In this document: piece by piece, positions 22,196 through 29,885 of the stretch
Layout of the letters: each line of letters starts with the position of its first letter
How positions within the stretch are numbered: the stretch's first letter is position 1
Origin: Priestia flexa NBRC 15715
GTDB lineage: Bacteria > Bacillota > Bacilli > Bacillales > Bacillaceae_H
DNA: 39,456 nucleotides
Assembly (NCBI RefSeq): GCF_001591565.1
Contig: NZ_BCVD01000023.1
Coordinates: 1-39,456, forward strand
Direction of reading: 5' to 3'
Notes under the pieces: model-generated
The model's database searches: none
What the model saw: only the letters and a program-made list of their open reading frames with translations
What the model was told of the DNA's origin: nothing
Program-made: the position numbers and the translations under genes

Positions 22196-22559
22196 GTTTA
22201 AATACAAGCCACCACGTCTTCATAACGGAGAGTTACGGACACCTATTCTTTTTTATAGAAATAAACCGAATGTTGGCCCACTACCAGGAGAGTCAAAGGA
22301 TGAAGAGGTCTTTCGTACATTTGGAAAAGTCGACCGTGTATGGCTAAAAGACTTAGAAATGGCCAAAGCAAACGGTACATTATCAGATGTCACCATTACC
22401 ATTCGAGATCCATTGACTGAATACCGTCCATCTAATTTGCACTATATTGCGATTGACGAAATCGATTATCAAAATATCAAATACAACATTAAAAGTGTAC
22501 AACCCAACCTTCAAGATAGGCGGTTTATTGATATTGTCGCAGGAGTGGCAAATGTATGA
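22188..22559 (+). CDS. Head-tail adaptor / head closure protein
   Basis: The 123-residue protein contains FRTFGKVDRVWLKDLEMAKA and TIRDPLTEYRPSNLHYIAID, as in head-tail joining proteins of the gp16/stopper type. It should seal DNA in the head and connect to the tail. ATG 22188 is preferred, giving a start inside the end of the connector gene. It overlaps the next gene by ATG/TGA. Confidence 0.82.
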   Translation: MREFKYKPPRLHNGELRTPILFYRNKPNVGPLPGESKDEEVFRTFGKVDRVWLKDLEMAKANGTLSDVTITIRDPLTEYRPSNLHYIAIDEIDYQNIKYNIKSVQPNLQDRRFIDIVAGVANV

Positions 22560-22948
22560 GTGTGAAGGTTACAGGCCTTAACCAGCTATTAAGTACCTTA
22601 GAGAAAAAATATGGACCGGCAGCTGTCCAACGTATCAGTGACCAGGCATTAAAAGAAGGAGCCAAAGCCTTTGTTCGTGAGTTAAAGCTGCAGTTTGAAT
22701 TGTTTAAAGATACAGGAGGCTCCATCGAAGAGATTACCATATCGAAGCCAATGACGATTGCGGGTGCACGAACGATTAAAGTTCATTGGCGTGGCCCAAA
22801 AGGAAGGTATCGTATTATCCACTTAAATGAGTGGGGAACGGTTAAAAATCCTAACCCAAAAGGTAAAGGAGCTATTGCCAGAGCATTACGCAATGCTGAA
22901 AAAGCGTATCAAGCAGCGCTACTCAATGCAGTAAGGAGAGGATTGTAG
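22556..22948 (+). CDS. HK97 gp10-like tail completion protein
   Basis: The 130-residue protein has the family's HWRGPKGRYRIIHLNEWGT and RALRNAEKAYQAALLNAVR segments. Proteins of this type lie at the head-tail interface and help complete the neck. It starts inside the adaptor gene and its last base is the first base of the next start codon, consistent with one coupled translation unit. Confidence 0.88.
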   Translation: MSVKVTGLNQLLSTLEKKYGPAAVQRISDQALKEGAKAFVRELKLQFELFKDTGGSIEEITISKPMTIAGARTIKVHWRGPKGRYRIIHLNEWGTVKNPNPKGKGAIARALRNAEKAYQAALLNAVRRGL

Positions 22949-23325
22949 TGCTTTATCAACTATACGATGCATTGCTAACAAGTCCTCTTATTCAGCAAAA
23001 GGTTGAGAATCGTATTAAGTTTTATGAGTATCCACCCACTGACAACATGGAGGGTGTATATATTGTCATTGATCCATTAGCAACACCGCGTCCCGGTGAT
23101 TATGCGGATAATAAGCCGATGACTGATGAATATTTCTATCAAATTGAGGTCTGGTCACAATCTTTAGAGGATACACAGCGTGTAGCAAAAGAAGTACGAA
23201 TCATTATGACAGAGGTAGTCGGTTTTTCTCCATATGGAGATGGGATAGATGAATATGAACCAGAAACAGCCATTTTTCGCGATGCCAGACGCTATATAGG
23301 CAAAGAATACATTGTTGAGATATAA
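22948..23325 (+). CDS. Tail terminator-like protein
   Basis: The 125-residue product starts at GTG 22948 with AAGGAGAGG upstream. It contains YPPTDNMEGVYIVIDPLATP, YFYQIEVWSQSLEDTQRVAK and AIFRDARRYIGKEYIVEI, matching the DUF806-type proteins found just before the major tail protein. These probably cap the tail tube. The family name is from memory. Confidence 0.8.
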   Translation: MLYQLYDALLTSPLIQQKVENRIKFYEYPPTDNMEGVYIVIDPLATPRPGDYADNKPMTDEYFYQIEVWSQSLEDTQRVAKEVRIIMTEVVGFSPYGDGIDEYEPETAIFRDARRYIGKEYIVEI

Positions 23326-23339
23326 AAGGAGTGGAATAA

Positions 23340-23954
23340 ATGGTTACAAAAAAGAATTATAAATCATTCACTGGTTTAACAGAGTTTCATTACGGTGTAT
23401 TAAATGAAGATGAAACAGGAATTGTAGAAACTTCACCCGAACGAATTGAATTCGCTCAAGAGATTTCAGTTGATACGCCACAAGAAATTACAAGAGCCTC
23501 TGGAGATAATAAAACAGCCGAATTGGCAGTGGCTAATGGGCCTATTTCTGTTGTGACGTCCTTTCATAAAGTGCCAATGGAGGATAAAATAAAAATCTTG
23601 GGGTTAAAGAAGGTTGGAAGTGGTGTAGCTTATACACCGAATATGACACCGCCTCACGTGGCTTGTGCGTTCGCTCGAACAGCTGAGGATGGTGGGACAG
23701 AATGGTTAGGGTTTGCAAAGGGGCTCTTCACGATGTCTTCTATTTCTGGTAAGTCAAAAGAAGATGGATCTATTGAGTTTTCAAAAGATGAAGTAAATGG
23801 CGAATTCATGCCAAGAAAAGTAGATGGCATCGAGGATGAAGATGAAGGAACAATGTTTGTTTTTTATGATGCGAAAGGGTCAACAACGAACAGAGATTTC
23901 TTATTCAATTTAATCTTTGGTAAACCTCATCCAGATGCAACACCTGAAGTATAA
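23340..23954 (+). CDS. Major tail protein (phi13 type)
   Basis: The 204-residue protein has FTGLTEFHYGVLNEDETG, SVDTPQEITRASGDNKTAEL and AFARTAEDGGTEWLGFAKG, typical of phi13-type tail tube proteins. It polymerises around the tape measure to form the tail tube. AAAGGAGTGG precedes the ATG. A terminator two genes later (24147) may set its excess over downstream products. Confidence 0.92.
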   Translation: MVTKKNYKSFTGLTEFHYGVLNEDETGIVETSPERIEFAQEISVDTPQEITRASGDNKTAELAVANGPISVVTSFHKVPMEDKIKILGLKKVGSGVAYTPNMTPPHVACAFARTAEDGGTEWLGFAKGLFTMSSISGKSKEDGSIEFSKDEVNGEFMPRKVDGIEDEDEGTMFVFYDAKGSTTNRDFLFNLIFGKPHPDATPEV

Positions 23955-23968
23955 GGGAGGAATTGATG

Positions 23969-24154
23969 ATGAGCAAAGTAAAGTATGAAGTCGTACAAAA
24001 GTTCAAAGATGTTCAAGATAACGGGAAAGTTTATCAAAGAGGAGACCGTTACCCAAAGCCTCTAAATAAAAAAGTAAGTGAAGAACGATTGAATGAGTTA
24101 GCTTCTACGAGCAATAAGTTAGGACAACCCGTTATTAAAGTCATTGGAGAATAG
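23969..24154 (+). CDS. Small tail-region protein, unknown function
   Basis: The 61-residue basic product starts at ATG 23969, 8 bases after GGGAGG; two other starts at 23963 and 23966 are in frame but closer. It reads MSKVKYEVVQKFKDVQDNGK then VYQRGDRYPKPLN. Similar small proteins often lie between major tail protein and tail chaperones. Its stop codon is inside a terminator stem. Confidence 0.78.
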   Translation: MSKVKYEVVQKFKDVQDNGKVYQRGDRYPKPLNKKVSEERLNELASTSNKLGQPVIKVIGE

Positions 24155-24174
24155 TCAAAGCTATTCTCTTTTTT
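24147..24174 (+). terminator. Intrinsic terminator inside the tail operon
   Basis: GAGAATAG (24147-24154) pairs perfectly with CTATTCTC (24161-24168) around TCAAAG, followed by six T. The left arm contains the stop codon of the 61-residue gene. It should reduce transcription from tail tube into chaperone and tape measure. Confidence 0.85.
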
Positions 24175-24209
24175 ATATAAAAAATAAAAACGTAAAGGAT
24201 GGATACACA

Positions 24210-24560
24210 ATGGCAAATTTAAAACGAAATACAATTGAGCTTGTAACCGATGTGAAAGAAGGAGAAATTATCACAGAAACCTTTCTGACACCACCATTTA
24301 TTCCGTTATCGGTAGTCTATCAAGCAATGGATTTAGCTGCTGAGATGCAAAAAGTGAAAGCCGATAATGAAAAAGAATTGATTGATAAACTTGTAGATTT
24401 TGTCGCAAATGAAGTGTATAAAGGGAAATTCACGAAACAAAATCTGATTGACGGTTTACATGCACCACAAGCTGTTGAAACACTTCAAGCTCAAATTGCG
24501 TTCATTGCACGAGGTCAACAAACAGATGAAACAAAAAAGTTTTTGGCGAAGAAGAACTGA
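24210..24560 (+). CDS. Tail assembly chaperone (gpG-like)
   Basis: The 116-residue unshifted product begins MANLKRNTIELVTDVKEGE and is helical after residue 35. In siphoviruses this protein coats the tape measure during tail assembly. It ends at TGA 24558, just after a slippery sequence that allows a longer product. AAAGGATGG precedes the ATG at 24210; the frame is open further upstream without a better start. Confidence 0.88.
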   Translation: MANLKRNTIELVTDVKEGEIITETFLTPPFIPLSVVYQAMDLAAEMQKVKADNEKELIDKLVDFVANEVYKGKFTKQNLIDGLHAPQAVETLQAQIAFIARGQQTDETKKFLAKKN

Positions 24561-24739
24561 GTGATGAAGATTTCACATTGGAAAAGCAAAAGGATTACTT
24601 AGATAAATTAGTCCGTTCCCTCATGAAAGAAGGAAAAGACATCAACGAAGTATTAAATATGCCTTATCACTTTGTGTTAGACCTATTGGAAGAACAAAAC
24701 AAGCCGCAACGAGGAAACTCTTTCTTCGAATTAATCTAA
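24210..24739 (+). CDS. Frameshifted tail chaperone (gpGT-like), -1 at 24533-24539
   Basis: A classic -1 slippery heptamer, A AAA AAG, lies in frame at 24533-24539. After slippage the reading frame continues from GTT 24539 through VFGEEELSDEDFTLEKQKDY to FFELI and stops at TAA 24737, giving about 176 residues. The second frame has no start of its own near its beginning. This matches lambda G/GT, in which the T part recruits tail tube protein. The heptamer and position are seen; the shift itself is inferred. Confidence 0.88.
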
Positions 24740-24767
24740 CCTTATCTATAAAACAGTTCATGCCATG

Positions 24768-24798
24768 AAGACTTTCTATGTTTAGAGAGTCTTTTTTT
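24768..24798 (+). terminator. Intrinsic terminator before the tape measure gene
   Basis: AAGACTTTCT (24768-24777) pairs with AGAGAGTCTT (24784-24793) with one wobble pair, followed by TTTTT. It lies 28 bases before the tape measure start and should be partial. Confidence 0.8.
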
Positions 24799-24825
24799 AT
24801 TGGCTTTATGAAGGGAGGGTGAACA

Positions 24826-27800
24826 ATGGAAAGAGTTGAAGGTCTTGCGATAGGACTGAATTTAGACACCTTACAACTTGAGCGAGGATTAACTGGTTTA
24901 AAAGACAAACTAAAAACCGTAGATAGCGAAATGAAGGCCAACCTTTCCGCGTTTGATCGTGGTGATAAGTCGATTGAAAAATATGAAACGCGTGTCCAAG
25001 GTCTTAATAAAAAACTAGAAGTGCATAAACGTGTTGTCCAACAGGCGAAAGTTGAATATGAAAAGATGGTTCAAGAGCATGGAGAGGGTTCTAAACAAGC
25101 CGAAGCTGCAGCACGAACCTATAACAACCAAGCTGCCTCTTTAAACAACTTACAACGCTCTGTTACCCGTGCCGAAGCAGGCTTATTTGACTTAAAAGAA
25201 GAACAGCGACTGGCAACAAGCAATTGGGCTAAGTTCGGTCAAGAAACAGAAAAAGCAGGAGAAAAGCTGAACGGATTTGGTAGAAGTTTAACAGACATTG
25301 GTCAATCTATGAGTATGAGCATTACTGCTCCTGTACTTGGTGCGTTTGCAGCTGTTACGAAAGGAACAGAAGAACTGCGTGGGGATTTGGCTAAATTAGA
25401 TGCGAATGCCTTTAGTTCAGGGTTTAATGTGGATGTCATGCGGAAAGAGTTAGAGAAAATCAATGCCATTGCACCAGATGTGAATGCGAATGTAGAAGGT
25501 CTTTCGAACTTAATGGCGACACCGTTTAGTGAACAAGGCCTTTCACAAGCTGTTGATTTATTATCTGGTGCTTCCATTAAATTCTCTGAAACACTTAAAT
25601 TTGAGGGATTAGCTGATGGGTTACAAGAAACATTAGCAACCGGTGCAGCAATTGGGCCTTTTGCGGAGTTGCTTGAGCGTTCTGGCATTAACCTTGATAC
25701 GTTTAACGCTGGTTTAACGGATGCCATTAAAAACGGAACAGAAGAGCAGTATGTGTTAAAAACGCTAGCTGATACAGGGCTTGGTGGTTTGAATGAAGAG
25801 TTCCGAAAAAACAACGAAGGATTGGTGGAGTCACGACAAGCTTCTATGCAGTTCCAGCAGTCCATTGCTGAGCTAGGGACGACGCTCACTCCAATTGCGA
25901 CAGAAATCACACAAGGCATTACAGGTGTTGTCGATAAATTTAACAGCTTAGATAGTAGCACGCAAAATACCATTCTTGCATTTGCAGGAATAGCTGCTGT
26001 TATGGGGCCTGTTATCACATTTGGTGGCATGTTTACGATGATGCTGAGCAACATTGTATCGGGGATGGCTCCTGTCATAAGTAATATCTCAAAAGCTGGT
26101 GGTCTCTTAAAATGGTTACGGTTAGGTTTTACCGCCTTAACAGGACCAGTAGGTCTCACAATTGGAATAATCACGCTACTTGCCACCGGATTTATCGGAC
26201 TCTATAAAAACTCAGAGACCTTTAGGAATGGTGTTACATCACTAGGATCCAAATTACAAGAGTTTGGCCAAAATGTGCTAAGTTTTCTAGCGCCAGCTAT
26301 TGAGTCGGTAAAACAGTTTTTTCTTGAACAGTTTTCGGTGATTAAGCAATTTTGGCAGGACAACTCTTCGACAATTATTCAAGCACTCTCGAATGTAGGA
26401 ATGATGGCGTCAAAAATCTTTCAAGGGATTTCTTCTGTCATCCAGTTTATCATGCCATTTATACTTGGAATCATCAAATCTGTTTGGGGGAATATCCAAG
26501 GAGTTATTTCCGGTTCACTAAATGTCTTGATGGGCCTAGTCAAAGTTTTTTCGGGTCTTTTCACTGGCGATTTCCGAAAAATGTGGGAAGGACTGAAACA
26601 GATTTTCTCTGGAGCCATTCAATTTATTTGGAACTTCATTCAACTAAACATGTTTGGGAAAATCCTTTCTTTTGGAAAAGTGTTTGCATCCAGCTTTAAA
26701 AATGTCTTTTCGGGCTTATGGACAAACGTAAAAACGATTTTTTCAACAGGCGTATCGAACGTGAAAAACTTCGCTGTTAATGGATTTAATAGTATGAAAT
26801 CCAGTGTCGGTACTATCATGACCAATATGAAAACATCAGTATCCAAAGTATTTACGGATATTGTTGATGGAGCAAAAGCTCTTCCTGGAAAAATTGGTGA
26901 TGGAATCAAGTCGATGGCTGGAAAAGTCGTCAGTGGCATTACTTCACTGAAAAACAAAATGGCCGAAACGCTTGGCGAAGGCGTCAATGGAGCCATTGGT
27001 GGTGTGAACTGGGTTTTAAAGAAAATTAATGTGAAGGAGCTTCCTCTTTGGCCGATTCCGCAATATGCCAAAGGGACAAATGGGCACCCCGGAGGACTTG
27101 CGGTACTAGGTGATGGGAAAATGAAAGAATTATTTGTGACACCTAGTGGCTATATGGGGCTGTCTCCAGACCGAGATACCTTAATGAACTTACCTAAAGG
27201 TACACACGTCTTTTCTGGACCACAAACAAAACAGTTGATGGATGAAGGTACGATACCTCAATATTCTGGAGGTACAGTTGGAAAGTGGTTTAAGAAGAAG
27301 GGACAACAACTTTCAGCTGGTGCTGGTAAATTGAAAGACAAAGCCGTTGATACGGCTCAAGCTGGTGCTCAAAAGGTGAAAGATGTAGCGCTTGATGTAT
27401 GGTCATACCTTGATAATCCAAAAGAATTGATGAAACAGGTATTCGCAAAGTTTATTCCAAAGTTACCAAACATCGGTGGAGCATTTAATGATGTCATTGG
27501 CGGATCAGTGAAGAAGGTTAAAAGTGACTTTGTGGATTATATCAAGAAGAAAATGAAAGACTTAAATCCATTTGGTGGCGGAGCCAGTCCTAGTGGTAAG
27601 GGAGCAAAAGCATGGCGACCGGCTATTTTAGCAGCTGCAGCACGAATGAATGAATCTGTATCCGAAAAAGAGGTACAAGGTATTATTGCTCAGATTCACA
27701 GGGAGTCCGGTGGTAACGAGAAGATTGTTCAATCATCGGCTGTATGGGATATTAACACAGCCAACGGAAACCCAGCTCGTGGATTACTGCAGTACATTCC

Positions 27801-28434
27801 ACAAACCTTTAATGCTTACAAGATGAAAGGACATGGGAATATCTATAGCGGATATGACCAACTCTTAGCATTTTTCAATAATACACGTTGGAGAACGGAC
27901 CTTCCTTATGGAAAACGAGGCTGGGGACCTAGGGGAAAACGCAAATACAAAAACGGCACAAATTTTCATGTTGGTGGAAGTGCAATGTTGGGCGATGGGT
28001 GGGAGTATGAACCATTCTTGCTTCCAGATGGACGTTTAGGCCTTAGTCCCGATGTACCAACTGTTTTTAATAACTTACCTGCAGGTACAAAAGTATGGTC
28101 GAACATTCAAGACTTTGTGCAATCGACAAACCAAAGTCAAAAAACAGATGCCATGAAGTTACTTGCGTTAGTTGGGAAAAAGCTTGAGCAACAATCTTCT
28201 GCACCATCAAATAACGCTCAAACAAGCAACTATCAGCAATTAACAGACCATCCGTTCATTCAAAAGATTTTAGCTGTTTTGGAAGAACAAAGTGAGATTC
28301 TAAAAGCTATCGCAATGAAAGATCCAATTATCTCAGTTCTATTAAATAATAAAGAAGTAGCCAAAGCCATTTTTAAAGACGTAACAAAACTCCAGGATGA
28401 ACACAAAGACATCAAGAGACGATTTAAGGGGTGA
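24826..28434 (+). CDS. Tape measure protein with lytic transglycosylase domain
   Basis: This 1202-residue protein sets tail length. Residues 1-150 form coiled coils and 370-560 hold hydrophobic, membrane-like segments (ILAFAGIAAVMGPVITFGG; GLTIGIITLLATGFIGLY). A soluble lytic transglycosylase domain lies at about 940-1040, with catalytic Glu960 in HRESGGN and RGLLQYIPQTF. Two similar blocks of about 55 residues, starting at 747 (YAKGTNGHPGG) and 1041 (YKNGTNFHVGG), flank that domain. The enzyme part should open peptidoglycan during DNA entry. The ribosome binding site is GGGAGGGTGA. Confidence 0.95.
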   Translation: MERVEGLAIGLNLDTLQLERGLTGLKDKLKTVDSEMKANLSAFDRGDKSIEKYETRVQGLNKKLEVHKRVVQQAKVEYEKMVQEHGEGSKQAEAAARTYNNQAASLNNLQRSVTRAEAGLFDLKEEQRLATSNWAKFGQETEKAGEKLNGFGRSLTDIGQSMSMSITAPVLGAFAAVTKGTEELRGDLAKLDANAFSSGFNVDVMRKELEKINAIAPDVNANVEGLSNLMATPFSEQGLSQAVDLLSGASIKFSETLKFEGLADGLQETLATGAAIGPFAELLERSGINLDTFNAGLTDAIKNGTEEQYVLKTLADTGLGGLNEEFRKNNEGLVESRQASMQFQQSIAELGTTLTPIATEITQGITGVVDKFNSLDSSTQNTILAFAGIAAVMGPVITFGGMFTMMLSNIVSGMAPVISNISKAGGLLKWLRLGFTALTGPVGLTIGIITLLATGFIGLYKNSETFRNGVTSLGSKLQEFGQNVLSFLAPAIESVKQFFLEQFSVIKQFWQDNSSTIIQALSNVGMMASKIFQGISSVIQFIMPFILGIIKSVWGNIQGVISGSLNVLMGLVKVFSGLFTGDFRKMWEGLKQIFSGAIQFIWNFIQLNMFGKILSFGKVFASSFKNVFSGLWTNVKTIFSTGVSNVKNFAVNGFNSMKSSVGTIMTNMKTSVSKVFTDIVDGAKALPGKIGDGIKSMAGKVVSGITSLKNKMAETLGEGVNGAIGGVNWVLKKINVKELPLWPIPQYAKGTNGHPGGLAVLGDGKMKELFVTPSGYMGLSPDRDTLMNLPKGTHVFSGPQTKQLMDEGTIPQYSGGTVGKWFKKKGQQLSAGAGKLKDKAVDTAQAGAQKVKDVALDVWSYLDNPKELMKQVFAKFIPKLPNIGGAFNDVIGGSVKKVKSDFVDYIKKKMKDLNPFGGGASPSGKGAKAWRPAILAAAARMNESVSEKEVQGIIAQIHRESGGNEKIVQSSAVWDINTANGNPARGLLQYIPQTFNAYKMKGHGNIYSGYDQLLAFFNNTRWRTDLPYGKRGWGPRGKRKYKNGTNFHVGGSAMLGDGWEYEPFLLPDGRLGLSPDVPTVFNNLPAGTKVWSNIQDFVQSTNQSQKTDAMKLLALVGKKLEQQSSAPSNNAQTSNYQQLTDHPFIQKILAVLEEQSEILKAIAMKDPIISVLLNNKEVAKAIFKDVTKLQDEHKDIKRRFKG

Positions 28435-29885
28435 TTTGTATAGGAATGATGTTTAATGGTGAACGTAAACCCTATCTAAAGGTATTGAAAGGAAGGGAGC
28501 GTCCGGCTTGGGCGCCTCTGAAACGAAATTTATTAACAGTTCCGAATCGACCAGGTGCACTTCCTAAAAGCACCGATGTCGAACCTAGACCACTAGCTGT
28601 TCCTATTGTCATTAAAGGAGTAGATTTAGCAGACTTGCAAAAAATCAAAGAGGACTTAGCCGCATGGCTTGTGACGGATGAGCCATGTCCTTTGATTTTT
28701 GACGATGAACCAGACCGTATTTATTACGCTTACGTTGACCAAAGTATTGATTTTGAGGAAATCGTAAAGCTAGGGATGGGAACGCTGAATTTTATTTGTC
28801 CAGATCCTTATAAATACTCAAGTGTTTCTAAATATCAGCATTCCATCATTTCTGAAGGTATGTCACTTGTTACACCTTTAAATAAAGGGACAGTCAAAGT
28901 AAAGCCTATCTTTGAGATACAAGTTGACAATGACTATACACATATTGATATTTCAAATGGTGATCAAATTAATCGTATTGGTCGGATTGTGAATCTTGAA
29001 GAGTATGCTGCAGCTCGTGAAGAACTGATTTTAAATGATAAGTTAACCACAGCACTTGGTTGGGCCAAAACAGAAGGGTCAGTTAATATCGATGGACGAG
29101 CTACGGGTGACATGAAATCAGACGGTTATCGATTTATCGCTGAAAACTTCGGAACTATGTCAGAGGGCTGGCATGGGCCTTTTTATAAAAAGACATTAGG
29201 CCAAACCTTAACGGACTTTCGATTAGAGGCAATACTTGAGCTATTAAATACAGGAGAGGACAAGTTTGGGAAGGTTGAAGTGTATCTCTTAGATAACAAC
29301 AACCTTCCTGTTTGTTCAGTCACTATAAAAGATGTTGATTCCGCAGGGAAGCGCATTTATGCGAATGTTCGACTAGGTGGCGGTGACATTGGCTTTAAAG
29401 ATGTCATTAGTACACATGGTGAACAAGAGAGCACTTTTTGGAACTTCTACGGTATGCTTCGAATTGAAAAAGTAGGAGAACGATGGACAGGCTATGTAGC
29501 TAAAATTAATAAAGAGACAGGTCAACACACAGCTCGTGCATTTGAATTGTTTCATGATCGTGAAAACCAGTTTTTACGACAACCAACCCAAATTGGCATT
29601 TATATTGCACAATACGGCACCCGAAAGGTGCCTTCTTTGCGTGCGGATGATGTTCGAGTCTATAAAATGAATTCGTTAACGGAAAATCAAATTCCGTATG
29701 TTGTGCGTGCTGGTGATGTTGTAACCTTTGATCATCAAAGTGAAAACATTTTAATTAATGGCGAGTCACGTATGGATTTAAAAGCGTTTGGCGGTGAGTT
29801 TTTCCACCTTGAACGCGGTGATAATGTCATTGTGACAAGTCCAGCACTACCAACAAAAGCCATGTGGAGGGAGCGATTTAGATGA
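28431..29885 (+). CDS. Distal tail protein (Dit)
   Basis: The 484-residue protein begins with the siphovirus Dit N-terminal domain (MFNGERKPYLKVLKGRERPA; YYAYVDQSIDFEEIVKLGMG; FICPDPYKYS). A large middle insertion (about 190-430) looks like a carbohydrate-binding or lectin-like domain. It then returns to the Dit core at YVVRAGDVVTFDHQSENILI. The extra domain makes it an 'evolved' Dit that may touch the host surface. The start is uncertain: GTG 28431 overlaps the previous stop, while ATG 28446 is in frame downstream. Confidence 0.9.
   Translation: MICIGMMFNGERKPYLKVLKGRERPAWAPLKRNLLTVPNRPGALPKSTDVEPRPLAVPIVIKGVDLADLQKIKEDLAAWLVTDEPCPLIFDDEPDRIYYAYVDQSIDFEEIVKLGMGTLNFICPDPYKYSSVSKYQHSIISEGMSLVTPLNKGTVKVKPIFEIQVDNDYTHIDISNGDQINRIGRIVNLEEYAAAREELILNDKLTTALGWAKTEGSVNIDGRATGDMKSDGYRFIAENFGTMSEGWHGPFYKKTLGQTLTDFRLEAILELLNTGEDKFGKVEVYLLDNNNLPVCSVTIKDVDSAGKRIYANVRLGGGDIGFKDVISTHGEQESTFWNFYGMLRIEKVGERWTGYVAKINKETGQHTARAFELFHDRENQFLRQPTQIGIYIAQYGTRKVPSLRADDVRVYKMNSLTENQIPYVVRAGDVVTFDHQSENILINGESRMDLKAFGGEFFHLERGDNVIVTSPALPTKAMWRERFR

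Noticed and set aside
25302-26186. Long open frame on the minus strand inside the tape measure gene
   Set aside because: It is a shadow of the real frame: composition is biased (Ser, Pro, Asn), there is no ribosome binding site, and the plus-strand protein is a clear tape measure.
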